From Symsagittifera roscoffensis (Eukaryota; Xenacoelomorpha; Acoela; Convolutidae), in the NCBI RefSeq assembly GCF_963678635.1, contig NC_087062.1, positions 48,826,552 through 48,890,551 on the forward strand: a stretch of 64,000 nucleotides of DNA. The letters run 5' to 3'. A program made the position numbers and the translations under genes. Below the pieces are notes generated by a model. That model saw only the letters and a list, made by a program, of their open reading frames with translations, was not told the origin of the DNA and searched no databases. Positions within the stretch are counted from its first letter, which is position 1. The number at the start of each line of letters is the position of its first letter. This document shows positions 1 through 10,870 of the stretch, in pieces.

Positions 1-1029
1 ATTTTTTGATAACTGACTGATTCGGAAAGAAGCTTTTGAGAAATGATTTGTTCTTGTCGAATTATTTTTTTCTTGTTGTGGCAAAATCTGAGAGTGGTCG
101 GATTGTTCATTGATTTTGGACAAGTGGGTTGAATTCTGGCAATTTTTGGTGAAGAGGAGTCTGAAAGTCCAGGAGTGAGTTTTTTTGATTTTGTTTTTAT
201 TTATTGGATAATTGGGGGTATCTAGGAGTTTTTCGCACTTTAGGCTAAACGATCATGTCTTATTTTTTCTTTAGGCTAATTTAATATTTTTCCTCAAGGG
301 AATTTTGGAGTGTAAGTTGAGACAATATCGTTGAGTTTTGTACCAGTTGATAGGGGAGGGTTGTAATATTTAGATTTTGTTTATTCCGGTTGTCAAATAT
401 GAGCTTGTTGCTTGTTTTTGACCTGGAGATTCTTTAGTTACAGTTATATGAAGTTTGCAAATTGTCGGCTAAAGAAGTGGTGTTGAATGAGGTGATGTTT
501 AGATAGCTTCTGATTGGCTAAAGTCGAACTAGTTGTTCGAGGTAGTCAGCATGAATTTATACAAAGGAAAACAGAGTTTGTTATATTTCTGAAAGTTTAA
601 AAAGGTTAATTATTAAAAAAAGGTTTTTAAAATTCAACTTTCTTTAATATTTTAGATTGTGGAATGAAGGTTTTTTTATATTCTTCCGTGGTTGATTTCG
701 AAGTCATGATGATTGTCGGTTTTGAGAGGTTTATTTTATTTCCTGTAGTAAGGTTTTTTCTTCTAGTTTTCGGTTTTTTCTTGGTTTTTGAGGTATTTGT
801 TCATTTTTCATTTCTCGGGATTTTTGTTGAGTGTCTTTTGTTTCTAAGATTTGTGGTAAGCAATTTGTATCACTTTTTTGTTTTTGATTTTTGTCTGATT
901 TATTTTGGACAATTTGAAGTCCTCTTAAGGAAAATAATTGTGTTAGTTCGCGAAGGGCGTACTCTTTTGGGTAGTAAGGTGAAAGATTTTTTCTGTGTTG
1001 AAAAATTTCTTTTTTATTCGAGTCAATAA

Positions 1030-2010
1030 GTATATTTGTTACATCAGTGGGTTTATCAATAATTTGAAATGGTCCCTTTAAGATTGGTTGTAATTTTTTT
1101 GATATTCCTTTTTGTATTACAAAATTTGGGGTTAAGACAAATGTTCCAATTTTGATTTTGTAGCTGGTGTGAATCGTGAGTTCAATTGTGAATGAATATT
1201 TTGTCTTTGTAATAGTTTTTTGGCTACTTTTTGATAAATTTCCTCGTGTTTTTCAACTCTGTTTCAAATCCAATCGGTATGTCTGCCGGAGGCTAATTTC
1301 AAAAATTTTGGGTGTTGAAAATGATCTTAATCCTGTGTATGTAGTGGTAGATTATAACACATTGACTCTTTTGTGGGCTGGCAATAGCCTTGTGCGTTTT
1401 TCGAAGAGTTTGCTGTGGACATTATTGGTTTTCGTGGCTTTTGATTAAAACCATTTCACAAGGTAATATTTCTAAGATTGTTGTTATTTGTGAATTATAA
1501 GCTAGGGGGTTATTTTTTCATCTGTTGACCATTCGGTGTATTTTGTATTGTCTCTTTTTTGATACAACTGAAGTATTCTTGTAATTAACGGTTCACTTCT
1601 TCGACTTTCGCTATCCAGTGATCATAGAATGCTGTATATGCATAGTAGGCATTACAATGAGGTACTGGGTTAAGTGCTACGTAGTGTTTAAATACGTCAA
1701 GTATGACCGTTATATATGAGTTTCCTTCCGAAGAGGGTGATATTGGTCCTTTTGTGTCGAATGATATTCTGTGGTTAAATTATAAACTTTCTCCTTTAAA
1801 ATCTTGTTTTTCTGCTGTTTGCTTTTGATAAGTGTATGGTTTATTTAATTGGCATGTTATGCAATCATTGCATAATACTTTAATCCAAATTGGTGCATTT
1901 GGAAAGTAAAAATTTTGGATGAATTTTGAGTATGTTTTTCTCTGATTCTGCATGTCCTTAAGTGTTTAAGGAACTTGAAATGTGAAATGCTAGTAGCATC
2001 AAACTTAGTG
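1030..2010 (-). pseudogene. Integrase remnant with GPF module (copy A1)
   Basis: Integrase would join the element cDNA into host DNA. Read on the minus strand, the remnant of the core lies at about 1490-1850, where pieces such as the region before VEEVNR line up with the better preserved integrase at 42390-42809. Further along, the reading KLQPILKGPFQIIDKPTDV contains the GPF of the GPY/F module (GPF codons 1067-1075) that marks many Ty3/gypsy integrase C-termini. The frame is broken repeatedly. T-rich plus-strand ORFs over this area (for example 664-1029) are shadows of the A-rich coding strand. The domain call rests on the paralogous copies as much as on this one. Confidence 0.65.
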
Positions 2011-2359
2011 GTAAACATGGTACTTTTAATTCTGATGTTTGATATTCTAAAATATTTGTGTTCTCATTTATGGATGTATTGTTGAATTTCCTGAAGTATT
2101 TTAGAAATGTTTTGTTTCCTAAAATTGTTATATCTGCTTTTATGAGTTTTTTATTATAAGCGTGACAAAATTTTAAGCATCTAATGACGGGGTCAAGGTT
2201 TTTTAATTTTTGTAGTAGTTCAATTGTTATTTTCTGTATATTTTCAAATTCTAAGTCTGAGAGAGGTATGTTATCGAGAGGGTCATGGAGGTTAAAAACT
2301 TGATTTATTGTGTATTTTGTATCAGTATCTGGAGGTTTTGATAAATTTATATTATCAGT

Positions 2360-2935
2360 TCACCTTTCTTTTTCTATTAAAATGAATAGATCTGTCCTGT
2401 ACATTTTTTGTGTCAGTGGTTTTTGTTGTGTGTTGTTTTTGATCCTAGATGAGTATGGTATTGGTTTAAAAAGAGAGTTTCCTAAGAGGTCTACTTCATA
2501 ATGACTATTTTGGCAATCTAAATACAATGGAAAGTGTCGTGAGTTTTTTATTTGTGGTTGATCGACGTCAGTTTTTAACGCATGTTCGCAATCTAGTTTT
2601 GACAATGTTTCGTCTTTTGCAAGAAAAAGCTTAATATTTTGTGGTATTTCTACTGTTTTTTTTTCTTGTTAATAGTTCACGTGGTGTGTTTCTACAAGGT
2701 GTGTCTGTTAGTGCAAGAAATTTTCCTGCTGTACAAACTATACGTAGGTTTGGGAATTTCATTTAAAATAGTTGAAATCTTTAAACTCTATGGTTTGTGT
2801 GAAAAGAAAAATTATAAGTTTATGGTCTGTAAAGAGAATTGTTGGATGTTTTGATCCGAGTATTAAAAATTATATATTCGATGAGGGTGTATTTTAAGGG
2901 TGTATATTATTTTGCTGTCTGAGAATTTTATGAAA
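2360..2935 (-). pseudogene. RNase H end and RNase H-integrase linker remnant (A1)
   Basis: The minus-strand reading between RT and integrase holds an RNase H remnant; the corresponding part of copy A2 ends in a GK.LAL.D...RNTP-like string, the usual last segment of a Ty3 RNase H. It is followed by an acidic and hydrophilic linker containing HFPLYLDCQNSHYEVDLLG, readable up to 2605. Catalytic residues cannot be assigned with confidence here because the first half is full of stops. A better copy of the start (GDFSAIIYALTEYEFLILGS) lies near 46850-46960. Confidence 0.5.
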
Positions 2936-3800
2936 TTATCTTAAATATAGTTGCATTTTATAGTCGTATTTACTTAGGAAATTGAGCATTCTTGGATTTT
3001 TTTTGTGTGATGGAGGTTCAAGCTTTATGATTGCGGCTATGTGGGATTTCAATGGAGTGATCCTATTTCCTTCGATAATATGACCTAATAATTTTTTATA
3101 AAAATGTGAGAAAAAAAGTGATTTATCTGGGGCTGCGTTCACGTTTTCATTAAGTAGTATCTGATGATATTTTTCTATGGCATCAAACATTTCGTGTTTT
3201 GGCTGTGATTACTTGAAAATATCGTCTAAATATTTATTGACATTTTTACTGAGAATAAGTGGTCAAACAATTTTGCTCATAAGTGTTGAGAATGCTGCTG
3301 CTCCTACGGAAACTCCATAGAAAAATCTTTTAAATTCGTATTGTTGGTTTCCAATGACAAATTGTGTTAAGCATCGTGATTCTTCATCTTGTGACATTTG
3401 ATTGTATGCACTGTTCATGTCAGCGGTTGTGAAATATTTTCCGTTTATTTTTATGAGAACTACTTGAAATGGTTCTATAGGCTATTTACATTTAGATTCA
3501 TCAATGAGTGATTTGAGATATCTTGCGTCTAGTACGATTTTTAATGATTCTTCTTTAGCTAAAATAAGGACGGCATTTATGAATGTGTTTCCTTTTGGTT
3601 GTTCTTCTTTAATTACCTGGGAAATAGTGTCATATTCTTCTTGAATATCAAGTAACCTAATAACTTTGTCCTGCAAGTGAATTGGGACTCTACTTGCTCA
3701 TTGCTTTTTGAATATTGCGTCAGGTTTCAGAGGTAGAAGTAATGATGAAAATACTTTATCAACATCAAATTTAGATGTTGGGTATTTTAGTAGCAGTTCG
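2936..3800 (-). pseudogene. Reverse transcriptase remnant, YLDD present (A1)
   Basis: This is the RT domain of the family I pol. Minus-strand readings in order include LLDIQEEYDTISQVIKEE, GNTFINAVLILAKEE, VLDARYLKSLIDES (fingers), then YFTTADMNSAYNQM (palm) and the catalytic YLDD at 3221-3232, followed by thumb sequence ending near 2936. This is the only family I copy here that keeps both catalytic aspartates in YLDD. Stops still break it: TGA within SKIV*PLI, TAG after ESKCK, TAA after YLDDIFK and TGA in KKQ*AS. Motif order and the YLDD box support Ty3/gypsy-type RT. Confidence 0.85.
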
Positions 3801-4212
3801 GCTAGTTATTCAAATTCTTTTTGTGTAATTTGAGAATGTTGCGAAATGAACATTGTGAAGATTTTTTGTTGTTCCCTGGTGTATTTTGATATCTGGAATG
3901 TCGGTGTAAAGTAAGTTGTTTTTGTGAAATAGTCTGTGTTTCGTTTTTTATCACTTATTATATTGTTAATTATTAATTTTTCATTAAAAATTGTTGGTTG
4001 ACATATATCTAAAATTTTTAAAACAATATTTACTTTACATGCTACTTCTAATGTGGGAGAGATTGTTGCGTTTGTTTCGCAATAACCTAGAAGTCTTAGA
4101 GGTACTGTTATTCAGTATGGAGAGTTATTGTATATATGTAGTGAAATCATATATTGAATTTAATTTTTTCGTGTAATTGATGGATGAGGATTGTTAATAG
4201 GAAAAATTTTTG

Positions 4213-4790
4213 TTGATGTAGTTCGGTAGAGCCTTTCGTAACAATCAATATATCATCTAATTATGCATATGTGTTTGTGCAATTAGTCAAGGTTAAATCA
4301 ACGGCTTTTTGGAATTCGGCTGGCTTGTCCGTAAGGCCGTAGATTTCGGTTTGGAATTGATATGTTCCAGTTGCCTTGCCACCGAAGCTGAAATTGCACT
4401 GTTCGCGTGTTTTCTGATCCAGCGGGATTTGAGAGTATGCACATCGAAGGTCGAGTTTTGAAAACAATGTATGTTTTGTTTTGTCTGAATTTACTATTTG
4501 GGCTATGTTATCCACCAGTAATAGATCAATATTGGGAAATTGATATTTATTTGTTTTTATGGATAATTTTTTTTGATTTTATTTGAATACAATGCAAGTT
4601 TAACTGTTTGATCTTTTTTCACAGTGATGACAACTGGACAATCTATCCGAACACTTATCCAATTTGATAAAATGTTTCTGATCAATCAGTATGTTTAGTT
4701 CTTCCTCCACACGTTCTTGTAAATGTATCGGGATGCGGCGACCTTTTTGTTGTCTCGGAACGAATTCTATAATAAATTGTGTCTTCAATG
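4213..4790 (-). pseudogene. Ty3/gypsy RT remnant, truncated after LDD
   Basis: The minus-strand reading has FVPRQQKGRRIPIHLQERVE at the RT entry, then LFSKLDLRCAYSQIPLDQ (the D-L-R-x-A-Y-xQ-I palm motif), FSFGGKATGTYQFQTEIYGL, PAEFQKAVD, and finally an LDDILIVTKG catalytic box with a stop in place of the residue before LDD. The domain ends about 12 residues later at the junction with family I DNA. A frameshift near 4590-4620 and a stop before LDD inactivate it. The motifs make the RT identification secure. Confidence 0.88.
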
Positions 4791-4905
4791 TATGTTTCTT
4801 GGTTTTTCCAATACGTACGCACAGTTGTGCGAAGTTTTCTTTGACCCATTGCTTAATTGCAGACTCTTCTTGGTGTCGTATGGCATGTACGTTTTGTTTT
4901 TGTTG

Positions 4906-5202
4906 TTATTGTATTAGTTTAATACCGATGTGTGGTAACAAGTTTCTTCCTATAATGTTCGCTTTTTTGTCATCTACTACGATGAGTGGAGCTGATTGCA
5001 CCTTCCAGCCCCTTGACTCGATAGCAATAATCAATCTTTCCTTTGGAGCGATCGTTTCAGCGTTATAGCATGCTAAGTTCCGTGCGGTGTCTCCTGTTGG
5101 GATAGTTTTAAACGTTGCCTCTTTGTTATTGTGTTGGAGACGCCGTGCGGTTTTTCCGTTGAGAAAAGAAAGACATTGGGCTTCCCGAATCAGCAATAGC
5201 AA
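4906..5202 (-). pseudogene. Retropepsin remnant
   Basis: An aspartic protease would process the gag-pol polyprotein. In one minus-strand frame near 5175-5205 the reading contains ADSGSPMSFL, with the catalytic DSG. The C-terminal flap side, ANIIGRNLLPHIGIKL, lies in the 98-residue ORF and corresponds to the retropepsin IIGRD-L motif with Asp changed to Asn. The two halves are in different frames, so a frameshift lies between them. It sits directly before RT, as expected. Confidence 0.75.
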
Positions 5203-5439
5203 ACAATAGTTCTGAACTCGTCTTCAATTTGACAATGTGTCCATTAAGTCGTCCTCTGCTAGTGTTCTTGTGTTTTTAATCTCGAATAATTCTGCGATTG
5301 CCATTACCGAAAAATTATCTATTTGATAATCCTACCAACCGTTGCTGGAAGAAAATGAGGCAAATGCCACTGGATTATTTTCTGTTGCGAGACTTTCCGT
5401 CTCTAGTTTCTCCTGTTTATCTGTATCTTCCAAATAGTT

Positions 5440-6507
5440 TAGTTGTGTGGAACGGCAAACTTTAGTGAAGCGGCCCCATTTGGCGCATTTGGCACAATTT
5501 TTATCTTTAGCGGGGCAGGACTGTAAATGATTTTGATTTTGTTGATTGCCGCATTTGTCACACTGTTTTTGACTATCTGTATTGGCATTTCTCTGTTGTC
5601 CTCTGTTATTTTGTGACCCCGCGTGAATGGTTGTCCTCTAGATCTTCGTCCTCTTTGTGCGTTTTGATTGTTGGAGTTGTACGCGCGCCCCCGCGTGTTT
5701 ATCTAGTTAACCAATTCTTGTTTTGGCGTTACATGCTGTCCTCCGAACGGATTGGTTTTCATAGAACGACTATGTTCGATTTCTTTTTCTCTACGTATAA
5801 CATATTCATATGTGTCTTGTGGGGTCCTGGTCTGTGCTAAAAATTCTTCAGCAATTTTGTCCTTGTTCATGTGTGCGGAACATGTCTCGAACCCATTCAT
5901 CCTCTCGATCCCCGCAATCCGCTCGTGACGCTAGTTCCACGAGGTCTGCATGGAATTGCTCTAAACTCTCTGTTTACTTTTGTTTTCGACAGATGAAATT
6001 GTACCTTTCAAAGGCGATTATTCTAGTTGTTACAAAAAGATCCCCGAGATCCGAGTTCTTGTGTGGAGACAGTGTGTACTTCCAAATTGGGTCTTTTTTG
6101 TATTTGATTTTGTCCTTCTGCTCCTAAGCATAAGAATATGTAACTGCGTACTTTTGCGTCGGCTTCGTCCCATCTGAAGGAGTTACAAAGTACTCCTTTC
6201 TCTTGTGCTTTTTTTACGTGGTTCTCCCAACCAACTCTTTTTTCTTGGTTTCTGACTTCTCTACTTCTCTATTCTTCTTTTGTGCCTCAGTTTCTCCTGT
6301 GATTTCAACCTCGTACACTGGCTCTGGAGGTTCGACCAATGCTGGTCGGGCTCTCAATAGATTTCGTACTTCTATCCCGTCTTTCGCAAATCGCCATTTC
6401 CATTATTGCTACCCACTTGGACCATTCTAGAGGTGGTTCAACAGATGCCTTCTCCCAGAACGGGTTTATATTGAGTGGATTTTTTGATTATCCTGCTGGC
6501 TGCGCCA
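5440..6507 (-). pseudogene. Gag remnant with zinc knuckles
   Basis: Gag forms the particle and binds RNA. The minus-strand reading starts MAQPAG at the ATG that overlaps the primer-binding-like site, then keeps an F-W-x5-EP-x-L-x-W pattern that is also present at the start of the plus-strand element gag. Near 5440-5600 two knuckles follow: CDKCG..H..SC, and CAKCAKWGRFTKVC in which the expected His is Arg. The frame is interrupted by early stops and shifts, including one six codons in. The start was chosen because two related elements share this ATG and the following residues. Confidence 0.7.
6491..6507 (-). promoter_or_regulatory. Primer-binding-like site TGGCGCAGCC
   Basis: The minus strand reads TGGCGCAGCCAGCAGG immediately inside the presumed LTR end. 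The same string occurs after the 5' LTR at 20793. TGG is the complement of the CCA end of tRNAs, and TGGCGCAG is the type of site used by some insect Ty3/gypsy elements with a serine tRNA primer. The tRNA itself was not checked. Confidence 0.6.
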
Positions 6508-6708
6508 TGTCATACCTCAATGTATGATCTTCTAATCCTGGAATCCGAATGGATCGACAAACTGAGATTTTAGTGGGAAGCGAGATGAAAACATCTAACT
6601 GGAACCAATGCTAATTCTTGGTCTGACCAATCATTCGATCACTGTTTGAGAGAAGGTCTCTCAAGGTCGATTGATCGGCCATATGTATGGTTATAACATA
6701 AGTTAACA
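6508..6708 (-). repeat. Candidate 5' LTR of truncated Ty3 element
   Basis: The inner limit is fixed by the primer-like site. The outer limit is set only at a TGTTAACTTATG string on the minus strand, giving about 200 bp, similar to the 230-bp LTR of the related plus-strand element. There is no second copy in the window to confirm it, so the outer end is a guess. Confidence 0.35.
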
Positions 6709-7130
6709 TAAAACATGTATATAATTATATTTATCTAGATTTTGTCGGGCCATGCCGGATGACAATAATGTTTCTAATGCATTTTACCAAGAACGAACCT
6801 AGGATTTTCTCGGCGGATGGCAAAAGTTCAAAAAAATGAATAATATATTGACAATTATTTGGGTTGGCCCAAATGTTTATATGAACTCTTATTCCTATAA
6901 AAACCGCTTTTCCACAAAACTTTGTGCGCCGCTGGCAACATTTTGAAAAAACAGGCCAAAAAAAACGCTTTTTTGATTTTTTAAAAGATGATAAGTAAAA
7001 AAAGTGAAAAAGATATTAGAAAAACTCTTCAGGCAGTCAACTAAAAGTAGATATCTCCAAACATACGAAGTGGAGAGTGTTTGGGTTGGTACGGGATCGA
7101 ATCCCTGAGAAAGGACGCGTCCCTTCGTTT
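6709..7130. other. Intergenic stretch, no gene seen
   Basis: About 420 bp between the truncated Ty3 element and the candidate LTR. It has no sustained reading frame. It holds a short TTGGGTTGGCCCAA string at about 6859-6872 and a GGATCGAATCC string near 7095, neither of which could be tied to a complete element. Confidence 0.5.
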
Positions 7131-7501
7131 TGAGTTATGTACTATTGACTGTTTTCATAGAGTAACTTCAGATAAGGTACACCATCTGCTCGTCACGCTG
7201 TCTATTTTTCGGCCGGATAGACACGTGCAAATTCTTGGTCTAATAGTGATCTTAATCTTACTCTTATATCTCCTAGTCTCAATAGATCTAGTGTATACTG
7301 GTTTATGCGAGTTAGTTTCCAGAAGGAGAACAACTGTATTCTAAGTTTTACTCAAATTGCTCTAGTGCTGATGCTACAAGTAGTTTCAGCACTTACAAAT
7401 AAGTTTAAAGGTTAGTTATGGAACATGATTGGTTATTTAAGAATATTTTATAGAATTAGAGAATTATGTTTATAACCATTTATAAATTCTAGTTTAGAAC
7501 T
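7131..7501 (-). repeat. Candidate 3' LTR of family I element (copy of 31350-31720)
   Basis: This 371-bp block matches 31350-31720, also 371 bp, in the same orientation, at roughly 85 percent by eye. The two blocks bracket the fullest family I copy. Read on the minus strand it starts AGTTCTAAAC and ends ATAACTCA; it carries a degraded inverted repeat at 7364-7393. Alternative: a dispersed non-LTR repeat such as a MITE, because no TG..CA ends or clear target-site duplication were found. Confidence 0.5.
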
Positions 7502-7502
7502 G

Positions 7503-7546
7503 GAAGTGTGACTGTTGGTGTTTAGAAGTGTGACTGTTGGTGTTTG
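7503..7546. repeat. 22-bp tandem duplication
   Basis: GAAGTGTGACTGTTGGTGTT occurs twice back to back (7503 and 7525), directly next to the candidate LTR. Confidence 0.85.
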
Positions 7547-8618
7547 ACGGGAGACGATTGCCATGTTCGTGTTTGTAGATGGGTCTCGTTGATTGTGGTA
7601 GTCTTGTGTGATTGTGTCAAGACTTCTGATCGATGCAATGATGTATCGATTACGTCAAATTTGGAGCGAGACTGTGTGCAGTGTGAAGTTTGACTTTTCC
7701 GTGTCAAGTGCCAATTGACTAGGATCTGTACGTGTAGTCAACATCGAGATGGCCATTGGTCTGGTTCGTAGTTGGAATGTGATTGGGCTGTCGTCTCCTT
7801 TGCTGCTCGTCTTTTGGGCTTTACGAAATATATACATACTGCATTTATCATTTACATATACAATTTCCTTTGATAATTTAGTTTTAGTTATGATTGTAAT
7901 TAAAAGTTATCGCAAAAGCGTTTTTAAACTATTTTGGTTATTTTTGAAAAGTCGCTCACCCTAGAGGATCTCTTGGAAAAAATAGTGTGTTGGTCACAAA
8001 GCGTGATGTAGCACTGTGGGTTAGGTCGACTATAGAGCATGCTCAGGACGTCCCTCTGGTTGTTGAGGCCAGGAGTGAGGTATAATTTTGAGGTCTCTTT
8101 GTGCAGAGTCTCTTTTTGTGTTCAACCTTTTGTTTCGTTTCTATTACTTATTTTTTTCTTTTTGTTTTTGTTCTGTCCTGTCCTTCTCTCAAAAATCGAA
8201 TTTTTCGACTTTATTGTGTTTTATTTGGTTTTAGTAAAACTTTATTCTGGTTTTAATCTGCTTTGGGTACCCTGGGATTTTCTTTCTTAGTCACGCTATC
8301 AGTTCAAGTTTTTGTGACGTTAGTAAGCTTAGTAGATTAGTTCAGTTTACTGTATAATTCCTTCCAACCGGGTTAAAGGAAAGTCTGAAACGTGTGAAAA
8401 CAAGTTAGAGTTGTTATCAGTGAAAGTTAAAACCTAATTTTTTTATTTAAACAATTCTTCGTGGGCGAGCTCTGCGATTGTGGGAAGAAGTTATGGGCGA
8501 GTGAATGATCCAAATTATATAAAAGAAGCGTCAAATAATTTTGTAATGTTTGTAACTGTGGTGCTGTAGCTGTTGTGCTTCTTGTGTCTTGTGAATTATC
8601 ATATAAATTGGTTGTAAC
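7547..8618. other. Stretch between candidate LTR and envelope remnant
   Basis: No supported gene. If the LTR assignment is right, this is the 3' end and untranslated part of the family I element. The small T-rich plus ORFs here (for example 8039-8290) have no recognisable domain. A polypurine tract next to 7501 was not evident. Confidence 0.4.
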
Positions 8619-10870
8619 TTATAGTTTGCTTTTGAATTCATTTATTTGAGCGTCCAAAAGTTTTTTGTTAATTGAGGTTGAAAATAATCCGAAAAATCTT
8701 GCAAAAAGTATGCGTGCTACACTTGCTTGTTTGCTCACTTGTGTGTGTATTGCGCATATATTGTAAATTCCTTTCAAAAATGAAAAGAGAAATCCAAAAA
8801 AAATAAACATTACATTTGATGTAGTCAATCTTTCTAAGATGTAGTAGGGCCATCCTAGAAAGGCGAGTAGTTCATTTTTTAAATTCACAAAAACTAAAGA
8901 TATTGATAGAGGAAAAATCATGTGGACAGTATTTTTCACAGTTTAGATAAAAGTAGTTTTTTATCTCTGTAAAGTATCCACTGTAGCCTTGTGTGTGGAT
9001 GTGTGAAAAACCTGCCGTTTCTGCAAGTTTTTGTAAATTTTGGTCGCTGGATTGTCTTTGTATTGTGTCCATTTTTGTAAGGAGTTCTTGAAATCGTTGT
9101 GTACGGATGTGATGTTGTATATCTGATCTGGAGTATATACCTATTGATTGTAGATCTATAGTTGGGTTTCTAGCAATAGCTTTAATATTTTCTGGTGAAA
9201 ATTTCTTTAATGGTGGCATAAGTGTTGGGTATGGTGTGAGAAGATAGTATTTATCTTCATCGGGATTTAATTGTACAACATTGTGGATAATTTTGGATCC
9301 ACATGGTACGACTGTATCCCAGAAATATGTTCTTCTAGAAAGCATGTCAACAAAATGTATTTTTTCTTGTAGAATATGGGAATTCTTTTGTAACTTCTTT
9401 TATGTTCAAAAACGTATAAAGGTGATACTTTTTTCGTACATGTGTAATACTATTATATATTTCCTTCGTAGTCATTAAAACTTGATCTATTTCCTGACAA
9501 AAAATATCCTTCATAAGGAATTTTTAATACTGCAAGTGCAAGTGATTGTAGTACATGTGTTCGCTCAAGTTCACATATATGATTAAGGTGTTCTAGTTCC
9601 GATAGTGAAATTTCTTGAAAAAGACTACTTATTTTATAATCAAATTTCATATCTAAGTGGATGTCATAGTGAACTGCACCAAAATAAGTATTGTTTAAGT
9701 GATAGTTCTTGTAAGCGTGTACTGCTTTTGTTTTGTCTTGTGGTCTAGGTTTTCCACCAGTTCTTTCTGCATTTTTTGAGAATGTTACTGGGATGAATTT
9801 TCAACGTTTTAGGAAAAGTGATATGTTAGACCTGGTACACTTATTAGATTTCCTGTGTTCATGTCGAAACCTTTTTCATATTCTACAAGGATTTCTGAGT
9901 ATTGTGTTCTATAAAGTGGAATGTTATATTTGCAGTCGATTTCTGTTTCTGGCTAGTTTTGAAAACGTGTTAGTTTGTTTTCTATTTCATTGATATTTTT
10001 GAAACACTGATTATTTTGTCTAATTTTTTCAGGGTTTACTCCATCAAAAAGGATGGATTCAAAAAATATTTGTCTTCTGGGAACAAAAAATTTTGTTGCT
10101 TGTGTTCTTGTTGCTGAATCGCAATATCTTTGGTCGTTTTTACAAGGTTATCGGATTCCTTGGTAAATTATAGTGTCATCTTTCGAATCTCCTGCTAGTT
10201 ATACTTTTTCTAGTCGGATTTTCCAATAAAAAGATATCCTATTTCTTGATATTCTTTGTTTTTTGTGTCAGCTTTGCAATTAGAAGGGTTGTTAATTCCA
10301 ATGTGTGGCATCCAATTTTTATCATGGAGATTAAAATTCAATCGTCCATGTGCGCCGTGGAATGGATATTTGTCATCTGATTTTATATGAGCTTGGTATC
10401 TTCGATGATCCGCTTGATGTTCAGAGTCTGGAAAAACTTGAGATTTTACTAATTTTCGATTTGTGCCTTTTATTTGTGGTTAATTTTAGTCAATTAAGTT
10501 CGTTTTTACAATCTTCAGGGCTAAGATGTAAACGTTTTTTTTAAAACTTTGTTAGAAAGATACGTGATCAAGTCCATTTTTGTTTCCATTTGAGACTTGA
10601 GAACAATGTACTTTTTTCTCTGAGAATTTTGCTGTAAACTTGTATCCTGTTAGTGTTGTAGCTCGAGCTTTTGAATAAACTGTCGCTAATATGTTTGTTG
10701 TTTCTTCTTTCAGATTTGCATTTTGTTCAGATTTGCATTGACCTACTTGATTTATAGCGTATTTATTAGTGTTTACTGTTCCTTTTCTTCACAATCACAG
10801 TGTGTGACTAAAAACTCTTGGGGTCCTGTTCGAGGGGAAGGGTTTTTCTGATTTTTTGTTTCTGAAAAAT
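8619..10870 (-). pseudogene. Envelope-like glycoprotein remnant of family I element
   Basis: It lies downstream of integrase on the same strand, where env sits in env-bearing Ty3/gypsy elements. Minus-strand readings in order: a piece with FLVTHCDC near 10820, LNFNLHDKNWMPHIGINN near 10300-10350, YFLSGNRSSF within 9453-9650, then a long open part (8872-9345) with TYFWDTVVPCGS, LNPDEDKYYLLTPYP and IGIYSRSDIQHH, and finally a strongly hydrophobic helix (about 8740-8860, with NVMFIFFGFLFSF) followed by a basic tail. This looks like an ectodomain, membrane anchor and cytoplasmic tail. From family knowledge the pattern resembles chuvirus-type glycoproteins that recur as env in animal LTR elements; that assignment is by eye. 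Frameshifts separate the pieces (near 8900 and 9400), so no intact protein is encoded. Confidence 0.6.

Larger units (their letters stand above)
1..4212 (-). mobile_element. Family I Ty3/gypsy element, truncated pol copy (A1)
   Basis: This stretch reads on the minus strand from the region before RT (high coordinates) through RT, RNase H and integrase (low coordinates). It matches 12461-16671 with roughly 20 differences noticed by eye, mostly single bases and 1-bp changes in homopolymers. It is cut at both sides: at 1 by the window edge and at 4212 by an abrupt switch to an unrelated Ty3-type RT. Stops and frameshifts break all frames, many of them shared with the second copy, so the decay happened before the duplication. 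No LTR is present in this copy. Confidence 0.85.
4213..6708 (-). mobile_element. Truncated second Ty3/gypsy element (LTR?-gag-PR-RT)
   Basis: Reading on the minus strand from 6708 downward: a possible LTR, a TGGCGCAGCC primer-site-like sequence, gag with two zinc-knuckle regions, retropepsin, and the front of RT. RT stops just after its LDD box, where the sequence switches to family I DNA at about 4212. RNase H, integrase and the 3' LTR are missing. It resembles the plus-strand element at 20563-29598 in primer site, gag start and RT. Confidence 0.8.

Noticed and set aside
664-1029. Plus-strand 121-residue hydrophobic frame, repeated at 13124-13489
   Set aside because: It is a shadow of the A-rich minus-strand integrase C-terminal region; the repeat reflects the duplication, not a conserved membrane protein.
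3250-3270. TGA read as an amino acid (alternative genetic code) to explain shared stops
   Set aside because: TAA and TAG stops and frameshifts are also frequent, and the sites correspond to Arg CGA/CGG codons in other copies, so CpG mutation is simpler.
6858-6880. TTGGGTTGGCCCAA string resembling a mariner terminal repeat
   Set aside because: No matching opposite end, no transposase-like frame and no TA duplication were seen.
7085-7110. GGATCGAATCC string like a tRNA/SINE B box
   Set aside because: No convincing A box or tRNA fold upstream; absent from the flank of the partner repeat at 31350.
7081-7344. 87-residue plus-strand frame whose end (LVSRRRTTVF) recurs at 31327-31563
   Set aside because: Both lie across the candidate LTR repeat; protein similarity follows from DNA repetition and the N-terminal parts differ.
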